NCBI RefSeq assembly: GCF_003710935.1
Contig: NZ_RHHS01000021.1
Location: forward strand, 1 to 48,995
DNA: 48,995 bases
From: Brevibacillus gelatini
Lineage (GTDB): Bacteria; Bacillota; Bacilli; Brevibacillales; Brevibacillaceae
Direction of reading: 5' to 3'
Part shown: piece after piece, positions 17,163-26,425 of the stretch
How the letters are laid out: every line of letters begins with the position of its first letter
Position numbering within the stretch: the stretch's first letter is position 1
Position numbers and translations under genes: made by a program
The notes under the pieces: generated by a model
The model's input: only the letters and a program-made list of their open reading frames with translations
What the model was told of the DNA's origin: nothing
The model's database searches: none

Positions 17163-18542
17163 ATGTACGATATTGCGATTATCGGCGGAGGGCCAGCGGG
17201 CTACGTGGCGGCGATTACAGCGGCGCGCGCGGGAAAGCAGGTTGTGCTGATCGAACAAAAGGAGCTGGGCGGCACCTGCCTGAACGAAGGCTGCATGCCG
17301 ACCAAAGCGCTGCTTGCCTGTGCGGACACGTATCAGCACGTCTTGCATGCAGGACGCTTTGGCATCGACATCCCTGTGAACCAGACGCGCGTCCAATGGG
17401 AGAAGGTGCACGCCTACAAGCAGGGCATCGTTCAAAAGCTGACTGGCGGCGTGCAATACTTGATGAAGCGCAACCAGGTGCAGGTCATGCGCGGACGCGC
17501 GACGTTTCACAACGAGCGCTCTTTGCGGGTGGAAACGGCAGACAGCACGAGCAGCGTAGAGGCAGAGAAATTTATTGTAGCGACCGGAGCGGAGCCAATT
17601 GCCCTTCCTTTTGCGCCATTCGACGGGGAGTGGATTTTGCACAGCAGTCACTGCCTGTCGTTGGAAAAGGCTCCGCCCGTGCTGCTCATCGTGGGCGGGG
17701 GAGTGATCGGCTGCGAATTTGCTTCTGTGTACAGCAGAATGGGCAGCCAGGTCGTCATCGTGGAGATGGCGGAGCAGCTTTTGCCGGGAGAAGACGCTGA
17801 CATCGCGGCATTTCTGGAGCGCAGCCTGAAGCAGGAGGGCGTACAGCTGCATTTGGCCAGCAGCGTGGAAGCACTGGATCGCACGAACAGGCTGGCGCGC
17901 ATCCGGACTCCGGAGGGGGTAAAGGAACTCAAGGCAGATGCCGTTCTTGTAGCGATTGGAAGAAAGCCGCGTCTGGACGGACTTGCGCTCGATCGAGCCG
18001 GGGTAAAGGCGACGGCGCGCGGAATTGAGGTAAACGAGCGCTTGCAGACGAGCCAGCCGCATATTTATGCCGCAGGAGATGCACGCGGAACGATTCAGCT
18101 TGCCCACGTCGCTTTTCACGAAGGCGAGATTGCTGCTCGCAACGCATGCGGGGAGGAAGCGACGCTCAACCTGCGCGCGGTTCCCCGTTGCATGTATACA
18201 TCGCCGGAGGTGGCTTCCGTCGGATTGACGGAGCGTCAGGCCAGAGAGCGATACGCGGGGCTGCTCGTCGGCGAGTTTCCTTTTTCGGCCAACGGCAAGG
18301 CTCTGGTTTTGCAGGAAGGATCAGGCAAAGTAAAAGTGCTGGTGGAGCCAGAGTACCACGAGATCGTCGGCGTGACGTTGGTCGGTCCGCTGGCAACAGA
18401 GCTGATCGGGCAGGCGGCACTTCTTTTGCATACCGAAATGACGGCAGATGCCATGGAGAGCTTTATCGCCCCGCATCCGACGCTTTCAGAGGCGCTGAAC
18501 GAGGCCGTTCGCGGGGCGCTTGGACATGCGATTCACGGATAG
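17163..18542 (+). CDS. acoL: Acetoin dehydrogenase E3, dihydrolipoyl dehydrogenase
   Basis: A 459-residue FAD disulfide oxidoreductase that reoxidises the dihydrolipoyl arm of AcoC with NAD+. The FAD motif GGGPAGYVAAI is at the N-terminus, the redox disulfide is Cys39/Cys44 in GGTCLNEGCMPTK, the NAD-binding motif is VGGGVIGCEFASVY, and the C-terminal HPTLSEAL supplies the catalytic His and Glu. The CMPTK form (instead of the CIPSK of housekeeping E3) fits a dedicated aco copy. The ATG follows GGGAGGG closely. It is the last gene of the operon, ending in a strong terminator. Confidence 0.93.
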   Translation: MYDIAIIGGGPAGYVAAITAARAGKQVVLIEQKELGGTCLNEGCMPTKALLACADTYQHVLHAGRFGIDIPVNQTRVQWEKVHAYKQGIVQKLTGGVQYLMKRNQVQVMRGRATFHNERSLRVETADSTSSVEAEKFIVATGAEPIALPFAPFDGEWILHSSHCLSLEKAPPVLLIVGGGVIGCEFASVYSRMGSQVVIVEMAEQLLPGEDADIAAFLERSLKQEGVQLHLASSVEALDRTNRLARIRTPEGVKELKADAVLVAIGRKPRLDGLALDRAGVKATARGIEVNERLQTSQPHIYAAGDARGTIQLAHVAFHEGEIAARNACGEEATLNLRAVPRCMYTSPEVASVGLTERQARERYAGLLVGEFPFSANGKALVLQEGSGKVKVLVEPEYHEIVGVTLVGPLATELIGQAALLLHTEMTADAMESFIAPHPTLSEALNEAVRGALGHAIHG

Positions 18543-18583
18543 CAGAAACAAAAGCGGACGACTTGCAAGCGATGCAAAAAGGC

Positions 18584-18641
18584 AAAACAGACAGCCCTCC
18601 CCCAAGCCTGTCAAGCCAAGGGGAGGGCTGTCTGTTTTTTT
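18584..18641 (+). terminator. Terminator of acoABCL
   Basis: A perfect stem of at least 16 bp (ACAGACAGCCCTCCCC and its complement) with a 17-base loop is followed by a run of seven T residues. It separates the aco operon from the convergent histidine kinase gene. Confidence 0.95.
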
Positions 18642-18658
18642 ATCGAAAAGAAGCAGCA

Positions 18659-19654
18659 TCAGTGGTTCGTGATTGGCAGCAAAATCGTAAACCTCACGCG
18701 CTTTCCCCTGTTTTCTGCGTATACTTCTCCGTGATGGAACTGGATGACTTTTTTTGTAATGAACAAGCCAAGGCCGAATTTTCCGTTCATGCCTTTGTAA
18801 AAATGGTTGAACAACTGATCGAGCTGTTCAGCTTCGATTGGAGGACCGTCGTTTTCCAGGATGATTTTCACGCATTCTTTTCCCTGGGCGAAAACGCGTT
18901 TTACGGTTATCCAGATAGAAGATTGGGCAAAGCGCATATTGTTTTCCAAAATGTTCTCCAGTGCTACCGTAAGCTCTTCCTCGTTTCCCCAGACGTACAC
19001 ATGTTCCAGTTGGGGGTGAATGACGATGTGGTTTTGCACCAGCGAAAATCTGTCGATGAGATTGTGGACAATGGCTTGGACGTTCGTGGGCTTGCATTCG
19101 CTTTTTCTTTTTAAGATATAGTCGAGACTGTTGAGGTACAGCAGTTTTTCCACCTTTTTTTCGAGGTGCTTGGCTTCCTTGATAATGACCGCAACCGTCT
19201 CGTCAAAAGAGTCGTTCAAATAGACTCGATCCAAAAGCGCCTGGGAATAGCTGTGGATGACCATGATCGGTGTTTTCAAATCATGGGAAACACTTTGCAA
19301 AAAAATTTCTTCCTCCATCTCCATCTTCTTGAGCGATTCTTGCATCATGTTGATAGAGGAAGCCAGTTTGCCAAATTCGTCTCCGCGATTGAGGTCAATC
19401 GGTTCTTCCCACTCCTTGTTGGCAATTTTGCGAACCTTCTTTTCCAGGTAGCGCAGCGGCTCGGTAATTTTATTCGCGATAAACTTGGCGAGACAAATGT
19501 TGATGATCGAGAGAATGACGAGAAGCCGCACGAGATTGATTAGGACATCGACCGAGACATAGGAGACGAGGACAAGCGAGATAATCCCCGTAATAAAAAT
19601 GAGAAAAGCGGTCATGATTACCCATATTTGGAGTCCAAACGGTTTGTCTCTCAT
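18659..19654 (-). CDS. Sensor histidine kinase (short-loop membrane type)
   Basis: A 331-residue kinase with two N-terminal transmembrane helices (about 10-32 and 37-58) joined by a loop of only a few residues, then HAMP (about 58-112), HisKA with phosphorylated His124 in SVSHDLKTP, and a HATPase domain with ENILENNMRFA, ENDGPP and GLGLF motifs. The absence of an extracellular domain suggests sensing within the membrane or through a partner. Its ATG overlaps the stop codon of the response regulator by 4 bases (ATGA), so the two are coupled. The amino acid ABC transporter genes lie upstream on the same strand. The signal is unknown. Confidence 0.88.
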   Translation of the reverse strand: MRDKPFGLQIWVIMTAFLIFITGIISLVLVSYVSVDVLINLVRLLVILSIINICLAKFIANKITEPLRYLEKKVRKIANKEWEEPIDLNRGDEFGKLASSINMMQESLKKMEMEEEIFLQSVSHDLKTPIMVIHSYSQALLDRVYLNDSFDETVAVIIKEAKHLEKKVEKLLYLNSLDYILKRKSECKPTNVQAIVHNLIDRFSLVQNHIVIHPQLEHVYVWGNEEELTVALENILENNMRFAQSSIWITVKRVFAQGKECVKIILENDGPPIEAEQLDQLFNHFYKGMNGKFGLGLFITKKVIQFHHGEVYAENRGKRVRFTILLPITNH

Positions 19655-20328
19655 CCATTCACCAACCTGTACCTGTAACCGTAGCCATAGACTGTTTCTA
19701 TGGACAGCTTCGGCATTTTCTTGCGTATGCGCCGCACGGTATCGTCAACTACACGATCCGAGCCGTAATAGTTTTTGTCCCACAGTCGTTCCAAAATTTG
19801 TTCCCGGGAGAACACGCGATTGGGATGGTCAATGAAAAACAGCAATAGCTCAAACTCTTTGCTGGTCAGCGATATGGAAACACCGTCGTGAAGAATGGTG
19901 TGATTTTCGCGGTGAATGGTATAGTCGTTTATTTTGGTGATCGCGTGCTGCTGAGGTTTTGTGCCGTTTTTGCGTTCCAGCAGCTTTTGCGTTTTCAAGA
20001 TCAGTTCTCGCGGTAAAAATGGTTTGGAGATGTAGTCGTCGCAGCCCAGTTCCAGACCGATCACTCGGTCAATTTCCTGGTTCTTGGCAGAGATAAAGAT
20101 CACGGGAATATCCGGATGGATGGCTTTGATCTCTTTAAATAAGGTGTACCCGGTCGTATCGGGCAGCATAATGTCCAGGATCCAGAGGTCGGGTGTTTCC
20201 CGGATTTTTTGCTGGGCACTGAAGCCGTCCAGAAATGCTTCCACGGCATAGCCTGCGTTTTCCAGATACTTCTGCAAGATGGAGTTTAAATCCTGATTAT
20301 CCTCAACTAAAAATACGGTGTACGCCAT
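19651..20328 (-). CDS. OmpR-family response regulator
   Basis: A 225-residue two-domain regulator: receiver domain with acidic pocket Glu9-Asp10, phosphoacceptor Asp52 (LDIMLPDTTG) and the conserved lysine in SKPF, then a winged-helix DNA-binding domain (about 130-225) ending in VYGYGYRYRL. The ATG at 20328 is chosen because GGGGAG lies about 9 bases upstream; a TTG two codons earlier is possible. It forms a 4-base overlap with the kinase gene and has its own promoter at 20363-20391. Targets may include the neighbouring ABC transporter, but no binding site could be recognised. Confidence 0.9.
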   Translation of the reverse strand: MAYTVFLVEDNQDLNSILQKYLENAGYAVEAFLDGFSAQQKIRETPDLWILDIMLPDTTGYTLFKEIKAIHPDIPVIFISAKNQEIDRVIGLELGCDDYISKPFLPRELILKTQKLLERKNGTKPQQHAITKINDYTIHRENHTILHDGVSISLTSKEFELLLFFIDHPNRVFSREQILERLWDKNYYGSDRVVDDTVRRIRKKMPKLSIETVYGYGYRYRLVNG

Positions 20329-20362
20329 CTGCAAAAACTCCCCTCACGATGTAATACTTATT

Positions 20363-20391
20363 ATTATACCGGAAAGGAGCAAACCTCTGAA
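20363..20391 (-). promoter_or_regulatory. Promoter of the response regulator-kinase pair
   Basis: On the reverse strand TTCAGA, a 17-bp spacer and a perfect TATAAT (20363-20368 on the + strand) lie about 35 bp before the response regulator start. The -35 overlaps the hairpin of the preceding ABC operon. Confidence 0.6.
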
Positions 20392-20411
20392 CTCAAGAGA
20401 ATCCAGAGGTT
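20382..20411 (-). terminator. Weak hairpin after the ABC transporter operon
   Basis: AACCTCTG and CAGAGGTT form an 8-bp stem with a 14-base loop just past the ATPase gene. The trailing reverse-strand sequence (TGCTCC) lacks a T-run, so readthrough into the two-component genes is likely. Confidence 0.4.
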
Positions 20412-20429
20412 GAAAAAGAAAGAAACGAA

Positions 20430-21152
20430 CTACAGAACCTTGTTCAGGAACTCCCGCGTTCTTTCTTGCTGCGTATGGAAAAACAGTTGTTCTGGAGTGC
20501 CTTCTTCTACAACAAATCCTTGATCCATAAACAAGATGCGATCGGCTACTTCTCTGGCAAAACCCATCTCGTGGGTGACGATCACCATCGTCATTCCTTC
20601 CTGGGCCAAGTCTTTCATGACCTGCAAAACCTCCCCGACCATTTCAGGATCGAGTGCTGATGTAGGTTCATCAAACAGCATGATTTCCGGTTCCATCGCC
20701 AAAGCTCTTGCAATCGCCACCCGTTGCTGCTGACCGCCAGACAGATTTCGCGGGTAGACATCTGCTTTTTCCAGAAGGCCTACTTTCGCCAGCAGGGCTT
20801 TTCCTTTTTCAACGGCAGTGGCTGTATTGTATTTTTTGATTTTAATCAGGCCCAGTGTAATGTTTTCCAAGGCTGTCTTGTGCGGGAAGAGGTTAAATTG
20901 CTGAAACACCATTCCGGCTTTTTGCCGAAGGGTATTAATGTTTGTCCCCTTGTCCATAATGTTGATTCCGTCGATGATGATCTCACCGGCTGTCGGCTCT
21001 TCAAGGAGATTGAGGCATCGCAGGAAAGTAGATTTCCCGGAGCCGGAGGGACCGATGACACATACGACCTCTTTGCGCTTGATATGGGCGTTGATGTTCT
21101 TGAGGACGTGGAGATTTCCGAATGATTTTGCCAGCTGTTTTACCTGAATCAT
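20430..21152 (-). CDS. Polar amino acid ABC transporter, ATP-binding protein (GlnQ family)
   Basis: A 240-residue ABC ATPase that powers import of polar amino acids at the inner face of the membrane. It has Walker [10 protein letters not shown] (about residues 34-42), Q-loop in [10 protein letters not shown], signature LSGGQQQR, Walker [14 protein letters not shown] and the switch VTHEM. FNLFPH and [10 protein letters not shown] are typical of the PAAT family. Its start codon overlaps the permease stop codon by 4 bases, so it is the third gene of the SBP-permease-ATPase operon. The substrate (glutamine, cystine, arginine or similar) cannot be fixed. Confidence 0.93.
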   Translation of the reverse strand: MIQVKQLAKSFGNLHVLKNINAHIKRKEVVCVIGPSGSGKSTFLRCLNLLEEPTAGEIIIDGINIMDKGTNINTLRQKAGMVFQQFNLFPHKTALENITLGLIKIKKYNTATAVEKGKALLAKVGLLEKADVYPRNLSGGQQQRVAIARALAMEPEIMLFDEPTSALDPEMVGEVLQVMKDLAQEGMTMVIVTHEMGFAREVADRILFMDQGFVVEEGTPEQLFFHTQQERTREFLNKVL

Positions 21153-21805
21153 TGTGCCGCCAGCCTCCTTTCAAGCCAATGAGAGAACCATGTGAGGACA
21201 TAGATCAGAACCCAGTAAATGACGGCGATTGTACCCAAAAACTCAAAAGCTTTGAAGTTTACGGCATAAATGGTCTGAGCCGTAAATGTAAGCTCTGCAA
21301 TACCGATGGTGGCAAGCAGTGACGTATCTTTGATGCTGATGATGAACTGGTTGACGATGGCGGGGATCATCCGCTTGATGGCTTGTGGCAAAATAATGTA
21401 TGCCATGGTTTGGCCGTGGGTAAAGCCGATGGCTCGGCCAGCCTCCATTTGGCCTTTGTCGATGGACTCAATGCCGGCGCGGAAAATTTCAACCAAATAC
21501 GCGCCTGCGTTCAGACTAAGCACGAAGATACCGGCAGACACCGCATCGGTAGCCCGTCCAAACAGCAGTGGAAATACGCCGAAGTAAAAGAAAATAACTT
21601 GCACGTACAGCGGGGTACCCCGAATGATGCTAACATAGACTTTCGCAATCATTTGCAGCCACTTGCGCTTCGATACACGCAAGAGACCGAAGAAAAGTCC
21701 GAGAACAGTGGCGAAAAGCAAAGAAAGAAACGCTACTTTGATCGTACTCTCAAGCCCTTTCAGCAAAAGGGGAGATGCGTCTGCAATCAGGTTGAATGTG
21801 TCCAT
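21149..21805 (-). CDS. Polar amino acid ABC transporter, permease (HisM/GlnP family)
   Basis: A 218-residue membrane permease with about five transmembrane helices. The conserved EAA loop ([33 protein letters not shown]) that contacts the ATPase is present, as are RGTPLYVQ and the [14 protein letters not shown]-terminal segment typical of the family. The ATG at 21805 is preferred, since AGGAAG lies upstream; an in-frame ATG 14 codons earlier would add a charged extension. The substrate-binding protein gene lies 45 bp upstream and the ATPase overlaps downstream. Confidence 0.92.
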   Translation of the reverse strand: MDTFNLIADASPLLLKGLESTIKVAFLSLLFATVLGLFFGLLRVSKRKWLQMIAKVYVSIIRGTPLYVQVIFFYFGVFPLLFGRATDAVSAGIFVLSLNAGAYLVEIFRAGIESIDKGQMEAGRAIGFTHGQTMAYIILPQAIKRMIPAIVNQFIISIKDTSLLATIGIAELTFTAQTIYAVNFKAFEFLGTIAVIYWVLIYVLTWFSHWLERRLAAQ

Positions 21806-21850
21806 GCTTCGCTTCCTTTCCTGAAAGAAATAAGGTGCAATATGCACCCA

Positions 21851-22624
21851 TTAGTTTGAACCGAAATATTTATCGTATAATTTTTGGTACTCGCCGTTTT
21901 CTTTCATTTCTTTCAGGTGTTTGTTGAATTTTTCCAGGAGGTCTTCTTTTCCTTTGGCGATAGCGATTCCGTATTCTTCCCCGGTCAATTTGTCTCCAAC
22001 GATTTTCAGGTTGGCAGCTGTACCGGATTTGATTTTATTGGCAACAAACGGGAAGTCGTTAATCAGCACGTCGGAGCCGCCTGCTTCCACGTCCATATAA
22101 AGAGTAGCTTCATCTTCCAAAATCTTTACTTTGGCGCCTTTTTCTTTGGCCAGCTCGTTTGCTTTTTCAAGGCCGGATGTTCCTTGCTTGGCAACGATTG
22201 TCTTGTCCTTCAGGTCATCGATGGAGCTGATCGGGCTATCTTTTTTTACGACCATCACCAGACCGGAATCAAAGTAAGGGTCGGTAAAATTCGTCACGGC
22301 CTTACGATCTTCGCGAATGGTGATGGAAGCGGCAGCGCCATCAACCTGTTTCGCTTGCAGGGCAGGGATGATGCCGTTGAATTTCATCTCTTTCCATTCG
22401 ACCTTGAGGTTTTCTTTTGCAGCGATGGACTCAACAAGCTCAATATCAAATCCGGTCAGTTTGCCGGAGCTGTCTCGGGAGCTGAAAGCGCCTCCATCTG
22501 GAGCGACAGCAAAAATGAGCGTATCGTTTGTGCTGCCTCCGGTTTCCTGGGATCCGCACCCTACGAGGCTAATGGCTGTCAAACAGCTTACTACAAAAGA
22601 AATCCAATGTTTACGACGAATCAT
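21851..22624 (-). CDS. Polar amino acid ABC transporter, substrate-binding lipoprotein
   Basis: A 257-residue family 3 extracellular solute-binding protein. The signal peptide ends in the lipobox LVGC with Cys23, so it is lipid-anchored on the outer face. The mature part shows TGFDIELVESIAAKENLKVEW, an ITIREDRK segment and FTDPYFDSGLVMVVKKD, all characteristic of polar amino acid binders; the arginine of ITIREDRK usually contacts the substrate carboxylate. First gene of a three-gene operon; GAGGAGGG provides the ribosome-binding site. It is divergent from the AGCS symporter gene, with a 94-bp shared region that may be jointly controlled. Confidence 0.93.
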   Translation of the reverse strand: MIRRKHWISFVVSCLTAISLVGCGSQETGGSTNDTLIFAVAPDGGAFSSRDSSGKLTGFDIELVESIAAKENLKVEWKEMKFNGIIPALQAKQVDGAAASITIREDRKAVTNFTDPYFDSGLVMVVKKDSPISSIDDLKDKTIVAKQGTSGLEKANELAKEKGAKVKILEDEATLYMDVEAGGSDVLINDFPFVANKIKSGTAANLKIVGDKLTGEEYGIAIAKGKEDLLEKFNKHLKEMKENGEYQKLYDKYFGSN

Positions 22625-22718
22625 GAAAAACCCTCCTCTTTGAAAAAAGATACGTTCTTTCTGCCTCTATCATAAAAAAGTAATGTAAAATAAATTTCAA
22701 AGAAATATGTGAAAATTC

Positions 22719-24203
22719 GTGAAAGGTCTGGTTGCCTTGTTAGAGAATATGGCATACTCCATCGTCAACATCCTTTGGGATATTCCTGTGCCCTTTGCTA
22801 TTCTTTTCGCAGGCTTCTTTTTTACGGTGGAGAATCGGTTTTTTCAACTTCGTTATCTTTTGCATATATTTCGCCATATTTGGGGGTCTATTTCGCAAAA
22901 AAGAGAAAAAGCAAACAAGCAAGGAGGACTGCCCTCTGCCATCACCGGAAATATTGCCATTGGCTGTCTGGTAGGAGTTGGCTGTATCGGCGGGGTGGCT
23001 ACAGCCATCGCCGTCGGCGGTCCGGGAGCGGTATTTTGGATGTGGGTCGCCTCCGCAGTCGGGATGATTATTAAGATGGTAGAAGTCACCTTATCCGTCT
23101 ACTACAGGACGCGGGACGAGGACGGGCAAATCATCGGGGGCGCGACGGTTTACATCGAAAAAGGCATCGGGAAAGAAATGAATGTAAAAAACTGGATGTT
23201 TTTGGTCGTGCTGTTTGTGATCGGCATGAGCGCACCCGTTTTTCTCTCGATCCAAAACTACGTGGCTTCCGTCGCGGTCAGCACTACGTTTCATATGAAC
23301 ATTCTGGTTGTATCCTTTGTGTTTGCGCTTTTGGTTTATTTCATCATCGTGCGCGGCATTTCGCATTTGGCAAAGATTTTTTTATTCATTGTGCCGTTCA
23401 TGATTGTGGCTTATCTTGCGCTAGGCTTCCTGATTATTGTGATGAACGTGGAAAAAGTCATCCCGACCCTGGAATTGATTATTCGGCACGCCTTTCATGG
23501 CTCAGCCGCCATCGGGGGTTTCACGGGAGCAACCCTGGCCCAGGTGATTACAATCGGGGTATCCCAGGCCGTGTATACAAGCGAATTCGGCTGGGGCACG
23601 ACACCGACCGTTCATTCGATGTCCAACGTCGACCATCCGGTCAAGCAAGGGCTGTGGGGCGGTTTTGAAGTGTTTTTTACAAGCATTGTGATTTGTGGCA
23701 TTACCGCTTTCGTGGTGATTTTGTCTGGTGATTGGGTTTCCGGACAAACGGGGGTTGAGCTGGCTCTGCATTCGTTTGAACAAACATTGGGGTTAGCGGG
23801 GAAATACATCGTGACGGTCATCATTTTCCTGTTTGCCCTGACGTCGGCAAGCGGCTGGTATGTAAACAGGGAAATCATAGCTCGACACCTGCTGAATAAA
23901 AACAAGGTCGTCAAAAAACATGTACTGAAATATTTGAAGGTGCTTTGCGCACTTCCCGAATTTCTTTTTGTCGTCTATGTCGTCACCTTTCAGTATCCCG
24001 ACAAGGACGTATGGTTGATGACAGGCATCATGACGGCTGTACCTACCTTTATTAATATATTTTTCCTGCTGGTTCTCAGCCATCAGTTCAAAAAGCTGGT
24101 GCAAGATTACAAAGCCAGATATTTGAACATCGGGCAGATTGACGAAGATGTCCGGCTGTTTTACGAAGAAACGGGAAATGGCCACCGCCGCAAAGACAAT
24201 TGA
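22719..24203 (+). CDS. Sodium:alanine/glycine symporter (AGCS family)
   Basis: A 494-residue integral membrane protein with about 10-11 helices. AGCS members import alanine, glycine or related amino acids with Na+. Typical segments are GGPGAVFWMWVASAVGMIIKMVEVTLSVYYR region signatures (GGPGAVFWMW, KMVEVTLSV), GGATVYIEKG and SEFGWGTTP. The GTG start at 22719 lacks a clear ribosome-binding site; an ATG ten codons in is equally weak. The gene is divergent from the amino acid ABC operon and leads to a gamma-glutamyl-type hydrolase gene 90 bp downstream, probably in one transcript. The substrate may be a glutamate-derived compound, but this is only context. Confidence 0.85.
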   Translation: MKGLVALLENMAYSIVNILWDIPVPFAILFAGFFFTVENRFFQLRYLLHIFRHIWGSISQKREKANKQGGLPSAITGNIAIGCLVGVGCIGGVATAIAVGGPGAVFWMWVASAVGMIIKMVEVTLSVYYRTRDEDGQIIGGATVYIEKGIGKEMNVKNWMFLVVLFVIGMSAPVFLSIQNYVASVAVSTTFHMNILVVSFVFALLVYFIIVRGISHLAKIFLFIVPFMIVAYLALGFLIIVMNVEKVIPTLELIIRHAFHGSAAIGGFTGATLAQVITIGVSQAVYTSEFGWGTTPTVHSMSNVDHPVKQGLWGGFEVFFTSIVICGITAFVVILSGDWVSGQTGVELALHSFEQTLGLAGKYIVTVIIFLFALTSASGWYVNREIIARHLLNKNKVVKKHVLKYLKVLCALPEFLFVVYVVTFQYPDKDVWLMTGIMTAVPTFINIFFLLVLSHQFKKLVQDYKARYLNIGQIDEDVRLFYEETGNGHRRKDN

Positions 24204-24293
24204 GGGAGCGATCACATAATTTTTTGATTTTTCTCCAGAATTTTTTCCCTAAAATCAGTCACATAAGATCATCAGATGAAGGAGAAATGGACC

Positions 24294-25076
24294 GTGACGA
24301 AGCCTCTCATTGGTTGTACAACCTATTACGTCAGTGCCTTTGAGGAAAGCAAGCACCGATTTGCGATTGCGCAGGACCACTATACGTCAGCGATAGACGA
24401 TCCTGAGAGCATTCATCGTGCGGGCGGAATACCTGTACCGATTCCACTCATTGATGATGACAGTTATCTGGATTCGCTGCTGGATCGGCTCGATGGCCTG
24501 ATGTTTATTGGCGGGAGCGACATTAGCCCCAGCTTTTACGGACAGCCGTATAAAAAAGGGCTTGGTCAGATCAATCCGGCCAGAGACAAGTTTGAATGGA
24601 AGCTGCTGGACAAGGCGGTCAAAAGAAAGTTGCCGATATTCGGGATATGTCGCGGACTGCAACTTCTGAATGTGTATTTCGGCGGGACCCTCGTGCAAGA
24701 CATTGAGCGCGGCTACTCCACGGAGATCAACCACGCCGGGTATATCGGGCCAAAATCCAGTATTGCCCACAAGGTAAAGCTTTCCAAAGAGCATATTCTG
24801 TATCGTTGCTTTGGCAAGGAAGAACTGGACGTCAACAGCTTCCATCATCAGGTGATCGATAGACTCGGAGAAGGTCTGGAAGCGATCGCAACCGCTGAGG
24901 ATGGCATCATTGAGGCGATTGTTCATACCCAGTATCCATTTTTGCTGGCTGTTCAGTGGCATCCCGAGATGATGTTTCAGACAGACGAGGAACAGCTCAA
25001 GCTGTTTAAACTGTTCATCGAGTTCGCCAAGCAGAAGCAAACAAATACAGAGAACCTCTGTACCTCTAACCGATAA
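24294..25076 (+). CDS. Gamma-glutamyl-gamma-aminobutyrate hydrolase family protein (peptidase C26)
   Basis: A 260-residue class I glutamine-amidotransferase-like hydrolase. The nucleophile elbow FGICRG places catalytic Cys119; the His-Glu pair is His223 and Glu225 in WHPEMM. The N-terminal KPLIGCTTYYV and LMFIGGSDISPSFYGQ match the PuuD branch, which hydrolyses gamma-glutamyl-GABA to glutamate and GABA. The GTG start at 24294 has AAGGAG at 9 bases; an ATG six codons earlier overlaps that site and was rejected. It follows the AGCS gene. GABA produced could feed gabT/gabD 8 kb away, though other gamma-glutamyl amides are possible. Confidence 0.85.
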   Translation: MTKPLIGCTTYYVSAFEESKHRFAIAQDHYTSAIDDPESIHRAGGIPVPIPLIDDDSYLDSLLDRLDGLMFIGGSDISPSFYGQPYKKGLGQINPARDKFEWKLLDKAVKRKLPIFGICRGLQLLNVYFGGTLVQDIERGYSTEINHAGYIGPKSSIAHKVKLSKEHILYRCFGKEELDVNSFHHQVIDRLGEGLEAIATAEDGIIEAIVHTQYPFLLAVQWHPEMMFQTDEEQLKLFKLFIEFAKQKQTNTENLCTSNR

Positions 25077-25154
25077 GAAAATTGGGCGGCAAGACATGTA
25101 TCCAGGGCGCATTTGTGTTAAAATGAGCCGTAATTGGATGGAGGTATGAAATGC

Positions 25155-25493
25155 ATGAGTACATTGCCAAATTGCCCAAAATGTAATTCCGAGTACACGT
25201 ACGAGGATGGAAGCTTGCTGATCTGCCCGGAATGCAGTCACGAGTGGACACTGCAGGCAGAAGCCGAGGACAGCGGTGAAAAAGTTGTCCGGGACGCGAA
25301 CGGCAACATCCTGCAAGACGGCGATACCGTAACCGTCATCAAGGATCTGAAAGTAAAAGGGAGCTCGTCGATTTTGAAAATCGGGACGAAGGTAAAAAAC
25401 ATTCGTCTGGTGGACGGCGACCACGATATCGACTGCAAGATTGACGGGTTCGGTGCGATGAAATTGAAGTCGGAGTTTGTGAAAAAGGTGTAG
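25155..25493 (+). CDS. PhnA-domain zinc-ribbon protein
   Basis: A 112-residue protein with an N-terminal zinc ribbon (CPKC...CPEC near residues 8-30) and the C-terminal PhnA domain ([57 protein letters not shown]). Despite the name, the family is not needed for phosphonate use and its role is unclear. The ATG at 25155 is preferred, with GGAGG 10 bases upstream; an ATG three codons earlier lies too close to that site. Monocistronic, ending in a hairpin with a T-run. Confidence 0.9.
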   Translation: MSTLPNCPKCNSEYTYEDGSLLICPECSHEWTLQAEAEDSGEKVVRDANGNILQDGDTVTVIKDLKVKGSSSILKIGTKVKNIRLVDGDHDIDCKIDGFGAMKLKSEFVKKV

Positions 25494-25502
25494 CAACGTC
25501 AG

Positions 25503-25533
25503 GCCAGCTTCTGTAGAGAGGCTGGTTTTTTTT
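25503..25533 (+). terminator. Terminator of the PhnA-like gene
   Basis: GCCAGCTTCT pairs with AGAGGCTGGT over 10 bp (two G-T pairs) with a 4-base loop, followed by a run of about seven further T residues. Confidence 0.85.
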
Positions 25534-25670
25534 CTCATCTTGCATACGCTTCCCCCAGACAGCAGGTTTTTGTGGCCCGTCGCATTGAATGATTATACAT
25601 GGGGGACAGACCTTCCGCTAAGTGAATGGCTCGATTATGGCGGAGCATAAAACACTAAAGGGGTGATACC

Positions 25671-26216
25671 ATGTTTATACAGCGAACCAAAAAACTTATC
25701 GCTGCATCAATAGGTGGTCTTGCCATTTTAGGCGTTGCAAGTTTTTTGGGGTATCAAGCATATGCGAATGATGCATCCAAAACAGAAATGCTTAAGCAAA
25801 TGGAAGAAGAGTATCAAAAGCTGGCCGAGCAAGATGATCCAAATGCGCCAAGTGAAGAAAGACAAAAAATAAAAGATCTGGGGTGGGAGATAGGCAAGCT
25901 GAAAAAAGAGCTGTACCCCGAAAACCCCGAGGATGTATTGGCACGTAAGCTAGCTGGTTTCAAAGAAATGACACTCATTCATGAATCAAGCTACAAAAAC
26001 AGCGATGCAGATGCAAACGACCCCGAGGTAACGAAAATGTTAGCGCAAATCGAACAGCAGAAACAACTCGTTGCAAAATTTGAAGAGAAATTGGCTTCTT
26101 TAAAAAATAGAGCAAAGATGGCAAGGCAGTCTGAAGATGCCAAAGAAGAAGCAGAACAGTTGCTGGCACAATTTCAACAGGAAAAAGAAGCAATCAGTAC
26201 ACAAAGCGACCAATAA
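25671..26216 (+). CDS. Secreted or membrane-anchored coiled-coil protein of unknown function
   Basis: A 181-residue protein I do not recognise. Residues 8-32 are hydrophobic (LIAASIGGLAILGVASFLGYQAYA) and end in AYA-ND, which could be a type I signal cleavage site or an anchor. The rest is highly charged, rich in Glu, Lys and Gln with heptad-like spacing (for example near residues 120-175), indicating coiled coil on the outer face. There are no cysteines. The start ATG follows AAAGGGGTG. The gene is alone, followed by an 11-bp hairpin terminator. Confidence 0.75.
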   Translation: MFIQRTKKLIAASIGGLAILGVASFLGYQAYANDASKTEMLKQMEEEYQKLAEQDDPNAPSEERQKIKDLGWEIGKLKKELYPENPEDVLARKLAGFKEMTLIHESSYKNSDADANDPEVTKMLAQIEQQKQLVAKFEEKLASLKNRAKMARQSEDAKEEAEQLLAQFQQEKEAISTQSDQ

Positions 26217-26238
26217 GGCTACATGTACGCGAAAAACA

Positions 26239-26270
26239 AAGGGCGTTGCTCACCAGGGCAGCGCCCTTTT
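26239..26270 (+). terminator. Terminator after the coiled-coil protein gene
   Basis: AAGGGCGTTGC pairs with GCAGCGCCCTT over 11 bp (one G-T pair), followed by TTTT. Confidence 0.85.
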
Positions 26271-26425
26271 CATGAGCAGTCCAGGTGGACAGGCAAAACA
26301 TAAAATGGCAGGCAGCGGCTCATGTTACTACTGGCAGCTTCCTTCTCGCTATTTCCCTTTTATGGTAGACTGACATGGAAGTATCAGATGGCCTTCATTC
26401 CTATAAAAAATCAGGTGGTACATGC

